A DNA stretch of 64,000 bases from Lysobacter alkalisoli (GTDB lineage: Bacteria > Pseudomonadota > Gammaproteobacteria > Xanthomonadales > Xanthomonadaceae), in assembly GCF_006547045.1 (NCBI RefSeq), contig NZ_CP041242.1:62001-126000 (forward strand), read 5' to 3'. The notes below the pieces were generated by a model that was not told where the DNA came from, searched no databases, and was given only the letters and a program-made list of their open reading frames with translations. Made by a program: the position numbers and the translations under genes. Every line of letters starts with the position of its first letter. Position 1 is the first letter of the stretch. Below, piece after piece: positions 27,070 to 33,968 of this stretch.

Positions 27070-28139
27070 CTCTTCTTCCCCCGCCAGTTGCCTTCCATCT
27101 GTTGCCCGGACTGCTCCAGCCTCCCGGCCTCCTTCACCACGCGATCAAAGTCCGATTCGAGTTGATGCTCCTGGATCAGTCGGTATTTCTCGAATTCGCC
27201 CTCCGCATGATTTCTTGCGGCGTCGGCGCTGATGCGGCCGGCGTTGTCCAGAACCTCGCGGTCACTGAACTTCAGGAACTCGTCCAGCCGGTTGGCCCAG
27301 TCCTCCATGGTCATGGGAATGCGACGTTCGGCGCGGTCCTCGGCCATGTCCAGCCAGGCGTTGACGATGCGGCCCAGGGATTTCAGTTCGCCCTCGTCGA
27401 GGTAGTTCTTGGCGGTGCCGACATCGCTCTTGAGAATGCGGCCGCCGGGTGCGTTCTCCCAGCTCTTCAGGCCCATGTGCGGCTGGCTGGCGTCCGCTCG
27501 CTTGCGGATCAGCTCGGGGGCGGTGTGGCCGTGGATGGCGTAGTGCAGCTTGTTTTGCACCGTGGCGAAAAACTTCTTCGTGGTCGGGGCGCCGGGGTTG
27601 TAGTCCACGGCGGTGGCATAGATGTCGGTGATCTTCTGGTAGAAGCGCCGCTCGGACAGGCGAATTTCGCGGATTTCTTCCAGCAGCCGCTCGAAGTAGT
27701 CCTCGCCGAGAAAGGCGCCGTTCTCCAGGCGCTTGCGGTCCAGCACGTAGCCCTTGATGGCGAACTCGCGCAGCACCTGCGTGGCCCACTGGCGGAACTG
27801 GGTGGCGCGCACCGAGTTGACGCGGTAGCCGACCGAGATGATGGCGTCGAGGTTGTAGTGTTGTGCCAGGTAGCTCTTGCCGTCGGCGGCAGTTATCCGG
27901 ATTTTCCGGACAACTGAATCCGCATCCAACTCATTGGATTCGAAGATGTTTTTAAGATGCTCGCTGACCGTGCGCACGTCCACGGCGAACAGCTCCGCCA
28001 TCAGCTTCTGGGTCAGCCAGATGGTCTCGTCCTCGAAGCGGACCTGGAGGCTTTCCTCGCCCGCCTGGCGGGTGAAGATCAGGAACTCGGCGGTGCTGTT
28101 GCGGATGGTCAGGCCGGCGCCGCGCTTGTCCTTCTTCAT
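27066..28139 (-). CDS. RhuM-family protein embedded in the R-M operon
   Basis: A 357-residue protein of the RhuM family (named after a Salmonella pathogenicity-island gene). The N-terminal part has the family pattern RFEDETIWLTQKLMAELFAV followed by VRTVSEHLKNIFESNEL and the RKIRITAADGKSYLAQHYNLD segment, which resembles a winged DNA-binding or antirepressor-like domain. The C-terminal half is largely helical and charged. RhuM genes are frequently found inside type I restriction loci, but their action is not known. It overlaps hsdM and hsdS by 4 nt (ATGA), so it is made in proportion to the methylase. Confidence 0.9.
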   Translation of the reverse strand: MKKDKRGAGLTIRNSTAEFLIFTRQAGEESLQVRFEDETIWLTQKLMAELFAVDVRTVSEHLKNIFESNELDADSVVRKIRITAADGKSYLAQHYNLDAIISVGYRVNSVRATQFRQWATQVLREFAIKGYVLDRKRLENGAFLGEDYFERLLEEIREIRLSERRFYQKITDIYATAVDYNPGAPTTKKFFATVQNKLHYAIHGHTAPELIRKRADASQPHMGLKSWENAPGGRILKSDVGTAKNYLDEGELKSLGRIVNAWLDMAEDRAERRIPMTMEDWANRLDEFLKFSDREVLDNAGRISADAARNHAEGEFEKYRLIQEHQLESDFDRVVKEAGRLEQSGQQMEGNWRGKKR

Positions 28140-29695
28140 ACGCCCAGCTCCTTGAGGTACTGCTTCATGCGCGTGCGCACTTCGGCCAGTTCGCCTTCCA
28201 GGCGGTCGATCTCCTGCTCGACTGCGGCGACGTCGATCTCCTCTTCTTCCTCGAAGGTGTCGACGTAGCGCGGGATGTTGAGGTTGAAGTCGTTGTCGGC
28301 AATCTCCTGCAGGCTAGCGACGTGGGCGTACTTGTCCACAGGCGTCCGTGCACGGAAAGTTTCCAGGATGCGCGTCATGTGCTGGTCGAGCAGGGCGTTC
28401 TGATTCTTGCCGCTCTGGTAGTCGCGGCTGGCATCGATGAACAGCACGTCCTTGCAGTCCTCGCGGGCGCCACCATTTTCGCGGGCGCGGTCGAACACCA
28501 GGATGGCGACCGGGATGGAGGTGGTCGGGAACAGGTTGCCCGGCAGGCCGATGACGGCGTCGAGCAGGTTCTCCTCGATCAGAGCGCGGCGGATGCGGCC
28601 TTCGGCGCCGCCGCGGAACAGCACGCCGTGCGGTACCACCACGGCGACGCGGCCCTCCTGCGGCAGCGCGGTTTCGATCATGTGGGTGACGAAGGCGTAA
28701 TCGCCCTTGGATTTGGGCGGCACGCCACGCCAGAAACGGTTGTAGCGGTCGGCCTGGGCCTCGGCAGCGCCCCATTTGTCGAGGCTGAAGGGTGGGTTGG
28801 CGACCACCACGTTGAAGCGCATCAGGCGGTCGGCCTCGATCAGGACCGGGCTGTTGAGGGTGTCACCCCATTCGATGCGGGCGGCGTCCTTGCCATGCAG
28901 GAACATGTTCATGCGCGCCAGCGCCCAGGTGCTGCCATTGGACTCCTGCCCGAACAGGGCGAAGTCGCGGCTGCTCTGCGCCTCAACCAGTGCCGCGGCT
29001 TCGATCAGCAGCCCACCGGCCCCGCAGGTCGGATCACAGATGCGGTCGCCGGGTTTTGGCGCGGCCAGCTGCGCCAGCAGCTTCGACACCTGTTTGGGCG
29101 TGTAGAACTCGCCCGCCTTCTTGCCGGCATCGGAGGCGAAGCGCTCGATCAGGTAGATGTAGGTGTTGCCGATCACGTCCTCGGACACGCGCGAGGGCCG
29201 AAGGTCGAGTTTGGCGAAGTCGCCAAGCAGGTTCTCCAGCCGGTTGTTGCGGTCGCGCGTGCGGCCCAGATTGGCTTCGGAGTTGAAGTCGATGTTCCGG
29301 AACACGCCTTCGAGCTTGGCCTTGTTGGCTTCTTCGATGTGATCGAGGACGATGTTGATCAGCTCGCCGAGATTGGCCGCCTTGCGGCGCTCGTGCAGGG
29401 CGTTGAAGTCGGCCAGGAAGCGGTCGGTGACCTCGCCGGTCTTTTCGTCCTTGAACTCGACGTAGGGGAGGATGAAGCGCTCGCGCTCCAGCTTGCGGCG
29501 GATGCGCTCCTCGTTGTCGCCGTATTCCTTCCTGTACTCGGCGTAGTGGTCGGTCCACAAGTCGCTGATGTACTTGAGGAATAGCATCACCAGGATGTAG
29601 TCCTTGTACTGCGCCGGATCGACGACGCCGCGGAAGGTGTCGCAGGCGGCCCAGGCGGTGTTGTTGACGTCTTGCTGGGAGAGCTGGCCGGTCAT
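28136..29695 (-). CDS. hsdM: Type I DNA methyltransferase subunit HsdM
   Basis: A 519-residue N6-adenine methyltransferase. An N-terminal helical domain (about 1-160) is followed by the catalytic domain with SAM motif I DPTCGAGG (221-228) and the catalytic NPPF (300-303); the C-terminal coiled coil (EEEEEIDVAAVEQEIDRLEG) contacts HsdS. With HsdS it methylates the target and with HsdR it restricts. The start overlaps the stop of the half-size hsdS upstream (ATGA) and the stop overlaps rhuM. Confidence 0.96.
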   Translation of the reverse strand: MTGQLSQQDVNNTAWAACDTFRGVVDPAQYKDYILVMLFLKYISDLWTDHYAEYRKEYGDNEERIRRKLERERFILPYVEFKDEKTGEVTDRFLADFNALHERRKAANLGELINIVLDHIEEANKAKLEGVFRNIDFNSEANLGRTRDRNNRLENLLGDFAKLDLRPSRVSEDVIGNTYIYLIERFASDAGKKAGEFYTPKQVSKLLAQLAAPKPGDRICDPTCGAGGLLIEAAALVEAQSSRDFALFGQESNGSTWALARMNMFLHGKDAARIEWGDTLNSPVLIEADRLMRFNVVVANPPFSLDKWGAAEAQADRYNRFWRGVPPKSKGDYAFVTHMIETALPQEGRVAVVVPHGVLFRGGAEGRIRRALIEENLLDAVIGLPGNLFPTTSIPVAILVFDRARENGGAREDCKDVLFIDASRDYQSGKNQNALLDQHMTRILETFRARTPVDKYAHVASLQEIADNDFNLNIPRYVDTFEEEEEIDVAAVEQEIDRLEGELAEVRTRMKQYLKELGV

Positions 29696-30261
29696 GGGGT
29701 GGTCTCGTGGGCGGATTTCATCAGGAGGTGTTGGGTGGCGCGCTGGCGCAGGGTTGCGATGCGGGCCAGCAGCGATTGTTCTCGGTCGACCAGGGCGGCG
29801 GTCTGTGCAATGTGTTGCTGTACGGCCAGCGAAGGCAGTGGAACGTCCAGTGCTTTCACGGCTTCAGCGCTGATCATCCGCACCGAGGTGCCCTCGGCCA
29901 GCGCGCCAAGTTGCGCTTGGGTGGCGGGCGCGTTGATGTACCAGCACAGGTAGGCGGGCAGTACCTTGTGGGGTCGGATCAGCAGCATTGGCGCCGCTAG
30001 CACGGCCGGGCCAATGCCTTTCAGCACTTGGGCTGCGTTATTGCTGCGGCCGCGCGAGCGAAACAGCAGATCGCCTTCGCGCAACAGGTGGCGGGTCTTG
30101 CCCGTGGGCAATGAAACCCGAATCGCGTCCTCGGCCTGCAGCAGGTTGGCGTCGTCGATGTCCTTCATCTGGATCACCGCGACGTCTCCCTCCGGGTCGT
30201 GTTCGAGGCGTGACCGGAACGGGTAGCCCATCTGTATGTCTGCAAGCTCGCCGAGATGCAT
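29692..30261 (-). CDS. Half-size type I specificity subunit (single TRD)
   Basis: A 189-residue HsdS-like protein consisting of one target-recognition domain (about 1-135, starting HLGELADIQMGYPFRSRLE) and one conserved spacer helix (VPLPSLAVQQHIAQTAALVD onward). Full HsdS proteins have two of each. Half-size S subunits are known to work as dimers that read symmetrical targets. The gene is intact, is the first of the operon, and overlaps hsdM by 4 nt, which argues against a remnant. The ATG at 30261 is 28 nt from the predicted transcription start. The longer open frame upstream reads through a recD fragment and is not coding. Confidence 0.82.
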   Translation of the reverse strand: MHLGELADIQMGYPFRSRLEHDPEGDVAVIQMKDIDDANLLQAEDAIRVSLPTGKTRHLLREGDLLFRSRGRSNNAAQVLKGIGPAVLAAPMLLIRPHKVLPAYLCWYINAPATQAQLGALAEGTSVRMISAEAVKALDVPLPSLAVQQHIAQTAALVDREQSLLARIATLRQRATQHLLMKSAHETTP

Positions 30262-30295
30262 GTTTGCAAAAACGCCATTACGACAGAATGCTGGC

Positions 30296-30324
30296 ACCCT
30301 AGTCCTCGGGGTGACTCTTGTCAA
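30296..30324 (-). promoter_or_regulatory. Predicted sigma-70 promoter of the R-M operon
   Basis: Read on the minus strand: -35 TTGACA (30324-30319), a 17-nt spacer, and -10 TAGGGT (30301-30296). The -35 is a perfect match, the -10 is weaker but correctly spaced. It lies 35 nt before the ATG of the first gene. The surroundings are more AT-rich than neighbouring DNA. The repeated element CATTAC/GTAATG on either side could be a regulator site. Confidence 0.6.
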
Positions 30325-30364
30325 TACGTAGTAATGCGGTTTCTGCAAAACTAACCTAAGAGGC

Positions 30365-30721
30365 CGACCCCAACCGCCAGCCCAGCCCGAAATGCGGGTG
30401 GCATGCCGCGCCAGCGCGGTCTCGATGATCGCGGCGCTGCCGGCCAGGTGGGGTTCGCGGCGGGGCGGTCTAGCCCAGTGCGCGCGCGAGCACACGGTTG
30501 GACCGTTCGGGCAGCAGCAGCCAGACTTCGTCGAACTCGGAGCCTGGGCCTTGTGCAGGGTCATGGCGAAGGCGCTTTCGGGCGGGCAGGGTGGCGGGGT
30601 GGATGGGGCGCGGTTGCGATGTGGATCCTGGCCGGGGAACTAGCGACGAGATGGCTGTAGCCGTCGCGCAGGCAGATGCCGATGTCACCGTTGAGCAGGT
30701 AGTGGCGATAGCTGTTCTCGC
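30365..30721 (-). pseudogene. Decayed copy of the recD 3' end
   Basis: This stretch matches the last about 370 nt of the intact recD (36604-36971) in the same orientation, base by base in most places. Shared blocks include the segment encoding SEFDEVWLLLPERS and HLAGSA-IIE-ALARHA. It has several small deletions that break the frame (for instance in the region matching 36700-36730 and at the GCGCTTTCG block), an in-frame stop and lost ends, so it cannot be expressed. It lies between the LysR gene and the start of the restriction operon. Its presence implies a duplication or recombination at recD. Confidence 0.85.
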
Positions 30722-30737
30722 AAATAAGGGATCGGGC

Positions 30738-31658
30738 TCATTTTTCCGAGTTGCCCACGCTAGCCTCCGCCTTCAACCACTCGCAGAAAGCATCGGCGCC
30801 GGGGTGGGGCCGGCCGCCATCAGGTCTGACAACCCAGAGTGCATACGCATTGGGCAGTGTCAGCCCGAAAGGCCTGACCAGCCGTCCGCGTTGCAGGTCT
30901 TCCTCGACCAAGGGGGCAACCCCGAGGGCGATGCCGTGGCCGGCGGTGGCGGCTTCCTGGGCGAGGTAGATGCTGTCGAAGACGGGGCCGTGGGTGGCGT
31001 CCACGCGTTTCGCGCCGGCGGCGTGCAGCCAGGCGGGCCAGTCGGGGACGCCGGGGCGGTCGGTGGCGCTGTCGTCGTGGAGCAGGGTGTGGTGGCGCAG
31101 GTCGTCGGGCGTGCGCAGGGGATGCGGGCCGTCGTGCGCCAGCGCGGGGGCGCAGACGGGGAATACCGGGGCGTCCATCAGGCGTTCGGCGACGACGTCG
31201 GTGTAGCCGCCCGGGCCGTAGCGGATGGCGATGTCGATGCCGCCGCGGACGAAGTCGGCGGGGTCGTTGCCGGTCTCGATGCGGAGCTTGAGCTCGGGGC
31301 AGTCGCGGTGGAAGCGGTGCAGCCGCGGCGCCAGCCACTTGGCGGCGAAGGATTCCAGGGTGCTGACGCGCAGGTGCGCGGCGCCGGGCGCGGTGGCGCG
31401 GTCCAGGGCGAGGTCGAGCTGCGCGAACACCTCGCCCAGCGATGCGGCCAAGGCCGCGCCTTGTTCGCTCAGTTCCACCACGCGGTGGCCGCGGTGGAAC
31501 AGGGTCACGCCGAGATGGGCTTCCAGCCGCTTCACCTGGTGGCTGATCGCCGCCGGGGTGACGAACAGCTCGGCGGCGGCGGCCTGGAAACTCAGGTGGC
31601 GGGCCGCGGCCTCGAAGGCCCTGAGCGCGTTGAGCGGAGCGGGGTGGCGGGGCTTCAC
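30738..31658 (-). CDS. LysR-family regulator, GcvA-like
   Basis: A 306-residue LysR regulator of the GcvA/AmpR branch: HTH in about residues 8-65 (LNALRAFEAAARHLSFQAAA, then VTPAAISHQVKRLEAHLGVTLFHRGHR) and an effector domain with GIDIAIRYGPGGYTDVVAERL. The start is a GTG at 31658. It is divergent from the metallo-beta-lactamase-fold genes at 31759, with about 100 nt between them that contain AT-rich sequence around 31700-31735, so it probably controls them. Confidence 0.88.
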   Translation of the reverse strand: MKPRHPAPLNALRAFEAAARHLSFQAAAAELFVTPAAISHQVKRLEAHLGVTLFHRGHRVVELSEQGAALAASLGEVFAQLDLALDRATAPGAAHLRVSTLESFAAKWLAPRLHRFHRDCPELKLRIETGNDPADFVRGGIDIAIRYGPGGYTDVVAERLMDAPVFPVCAPALAHDGPHPLRTPDDLRHHTLLHDDSATDRPGVPDWPAWLHAAGAKRVDATHGPVFDSIYLAQEAATAGHGIALGVAPLVEEDLQRGRLVRPFGLTLPNAYALWVVRPDGGRPHPGADAFCEWLKAEASVGNSEK

Positions 31659-31758
31659 GTCGCGCGGGCCTGCGGTTGCCGGAGCCGCATCGTATCAGGA
31701 CAGTTTTTCTAAGGTGACGTTGAAAACATATCGTTTGTCGCCGCCGGCCGCGCTGGAA

Positions 31759-32616
31759 ATGATGGCCCGCATCGAAACGATGCATGCCCCCATGAGATAC
31801 GAAACGATCGGTTCCAACGTGTTGATGTTCGTCGGCGACGATTACCAGTCGGTCGCCACCGCCTTCCTCGACGGTGACGACGTGCTGCTGGTCGATGCGC
31901 TCGGCAGCATGGACGATGCGCTCGCGCTGCGCCGGGTGCTGTGCGAGGAGCTGGGCAAGACGGTGCGTGTCATCGCCGCGACTCACTACATGAGCGACCA
32001 CGGCGCGGCGATGTCGCTGTTCCCGGAGGCGCTCACGGTCGCGCATCGGCAGCATCGGCAGACGTTCCTGTCGCAGAACCGCTGCGTGCACGCGTTCTAC
32101 CGCGAGCCGAAGCTGGTGTTCGACGTCGGCATGAGCCTGCGCTGGGGCGCGCACGAGTTGCACTTCGTGCACAACCCCGGCAAGACGGCGGACCACGTCA
32201 GCGTCGATGTGCCCAGCGCCGACCTGGTCTGCGCGGGCGACAACATCGTCGGCAACATCGTCTACCTGTCCCGCGCCGATCCGGTGATGCTCCGCGCGGC
32301 GATCGGACGCATGCGCCAGTTCGGCCGCGGCACGGTGATCGGCGGCCACATGGGCCGGTTTCCCGCGGTCACGCTCGACAATGCGGTGCACTATCTCGAT
32401 CGGTTGCAGCAGATCGTCGTCGACATTCGCGCCTGCGTGCCGATGGACGGCGTCGCTGGCCGCGTCGCCGCGATCCGCATCGAGGACTGCGTCGCGCCGG
32501 GGGTCGAGCCGAGCGACTTCGAGCGTAAGTGGCATGGACACAACCTGGAGGTGATCGTGTCGCAGTCGGTGTTCGCGCTCGATGCCGCGGTGGCCGCACG
32601 GGAGGTCCGCGCATGA
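31759..32616 (+). CDS. Metallo-beta-lactamase-fold protein with altered metal motif
   Basis: A protein of about 285 residues with an MBL fold close to SoxH/quinoprotein-relay-type hydrolases: first strand region VLMFVGDDYQSVATAFLDGDDVLLVD, then ATHYMSDHGAAM in which the usual HxHxDH reads H76-Y-M78-S-D80-H81, so one zinc ligand is Met. Other ligands are present: TADH (His145), GDN (Asp161), GGH (His197). There is no signal peptide. Start uncertain: ATG 31759 or 31762, with later ATGs at 31780 and 31792. It overlaps the next gene as ATGA and is divergent from the LysR gene. Confidence 0.72.
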   Translation: MMARIETMHAPMRYETIGSNVLMFVGDDYQSVATAFLDGDDVLLVDALGSMDDALALRRVLCEELGKTVRVIAATHYMSDHGAAMSLFPEALTVAHRQHRQTFLSQNRCVHAFYREPKLVFDVGMSLRWGAHELHFVHNPGKTADHVSVDVPSADLVCAGDNIVGNIVYLSRADPVMLRAAIGRMRQFGRGTVIGGHMGRFPAVTLDNAVHYLDRLQQIVVDIRACVPMDGVAGRVAAIRIEDCVAPGVEPSDFERKWHGHNLEVIVSQSVFALDAAVAAREVRA

Positions 32617-33479
32617 ACCGCGACGATCACCCGTATCGCCACGGTCTGGGACGCCGGGCCTTCCTGTCCGGCATGGCGGGCCTGGCGGCATCGGCGCTGC
32701 TGCCCGGTGGGCGCAGCCTGGCCGCGGTGCCCGCCGACGGACTGCGCATCCAGCGCCTGGCCTGGGCCGGCATCCGCCTGCAGCTGCCCACCGCCACGCT
32801 GTTCATCGATCCGCTGGTTGACCGCGAGACCTGGGGCGACGCGCTCGGCGACGCGCTGGTGCCGGTCGACGATCCGCAGGGCAACGCCTATGTGCTAGTC
32901 ACCCACGCACACGGCGATCATTTCGATGCCAAGGCGGTGGCGGATGCACTGGCCGCGGGTGGTGCCCTGGTGCACCCGGCGGGCACGAACCCGCTGCCGC
33001 TGCCGCCGAAGGCGCGGGCCTGGCCGAGCGCACCGTGGGAACCGCAACTGCTGGGCGACTTCACCGCGACCGCCGTGCCGGCGTCAGATGGCTACGGCGA
33101 CCCGCAGATGTCGTGGGTAGTCTCGGCCGGCGGCCGCCGGATCTTCCACGGCGGGGACACCCTCTGGCATGGGCACTGGTGGCGGATCGGCCGCCAGTTC
33201 GGCCCGTTCGATGCCGCATTCCTGCCGGTCAACGGCGCGCGCTTCGGCTGGCGCAAGCCGGTCAGTGGCGAGCCCGGCACGCTGACGCCCGAGCAGGCGG
33301 TGGCCGCCGCGACGATCCTCGGCGCGCGCCGCCTGGTACCGATCCACTACGGCGTGTCGGGCATGGACGAGTACATCGAGGTCGCGGACCCGATTGCCGC
33401 ACTGCGTCGCGCGGTGCGCGGGAGTGCAGTGCAGCTGCAGGTGCTGGCGCCGGGCGAATGGCTCGACTGGTCGGATTGA
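32613..33479 (+). CDS. Tat-exported MBL-fold hydrolase (UlaG/NAPE-PLD-like)
   Basis: A 288-residue protein with a twin-arginine signal (GRRAFLSGMAGLAASALLPG) and the UlaG-like MBL fold: THAHGDHFD metal motif, FHGGDTLWHGHW (Asp ligand), NGARFG and LVPIHYGV (His). Proteins of this group hydrolyse lactone or phosphodiester-type substrates; the exact one is unknown. Export by Tat means metal loading and folding occur in the cytoplasm. The ATG overlaps the stop of the preceding MBL gene, so the two form one operon, with a cytosolic and a periplasmic partner. Confidence 0.85.
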   Translation: MNRDDHPYRHGLGRRAFLSGMAGLAASALLPGGRSLAAVPADGLRIQRLAWAGIRLQLPTATLFIDPLVDRETWGDALGDALVPVDDPQGNAYVLVTHAHGDHFDAKAVADALAAGGALVHPAGTNPLPLPPKARAWPSAPWEPQLLGDFTATAVPASDGYGDPQMSWVVSAGGRRIFHGGDTLWHGHWWRIGRQFGPFDAAFLPVNGARFGWRKPVSGEPGTLTPEQAVAAATILGARRLVPIHYGVSGMDEYIEVADPIAALRRAVRGSAVQLQVLAPGEWLDWSD

Positions 33480-33494
33480 GGTGATGCCGGGATA

Positions 33495-33590
33495 GGTCCG
33501 GCCGCGTTGCAGGTCTTCTTCGACCGGCGTTTCGTCATGCAGCAGGGCATGGTGGCGCAGGTCGTCGGACGTGCGCTCTGTGCGATCTCG
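33495..33590 (-). pseudogene. Decayed fragment of a LysR gene
   Basis: Two pieces of the LysR gene at 30738-31658 are recognisable, fused by a deletion of about 160 nt: the piece encoding VEEDLQRGR (matching around 30880-30912) and the piece encoding RTxDDLRHHxLLHD (matching around 31068-31118). Both are in the same orientation as the intact gene. The fragment has no start and no HTH. Together with the intact LysR gene it brackets the two MBL-fold genes. Confidence 0.75.
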
Positions 33591-33968
33591 TTGCTCCATC
33601 TGAACCTCATTTCGTAACGGTGCGGGTGCGTATGACCGGCAGAGCCACGCCGCTGGGTTTCACCATCAGCGGTGCCGAAGTGCTGGGAGTGGCTAAGGAC
33701 ATCGAAATTGAGCGGATGAGCGAATGACGTTGGACGACCGACGACTGAAAGGCGTGGTTTGTTGGTGCAATGCCGCATTCGAAAACGATATAGCTCATTA
33801 AGAACAATTCATTGGTATGGCATGACACGCCTGCCTATGCTCGCCTCGAAGTTGCTTCACAGCGGTTCGTTGTGCGACGGGAGCAACCGGCAACGCCAAG
33901 CCCCGCAACGTCAACTTATGGCGTGGCGGATCAGCCAGATTGTGTTGATCGAGACTTTTGGGGGGTTC
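33591..33968. other. Gene-free, relatively AT-rich stretch before the GH5 gene
   Basis: No gene is supported here. The part from 33700 to 33850 is clearly poorer in G+C than the surroundings. A possible promoter for the endoglucanase is TTGGTA (33811-33816) with TATGCT 18 nt further on, which is weak evidence. Small open frames on both strands have no family match that I recognise. Confidence 0.5.

Noticed and set aside
29692-30261. Half-size hsdS regarded as a truncated pseudogene
   Set aside because: The frame is intact, has a complete TRD plus spacer, its own promoter in front and a 4-nt overlap with hsdM.
30262-30564. N-terminal extension of the half-size hsdS gene
   Set aside because: The extension is the translated recD fragment plus promoter region, not part of an S subunit.
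33604-33650. Short similarity of this intergenic piece to the start of the YgjP gene (YExRF)
   Set aside because: Only a few codons agree; too short to distinguish from chance.
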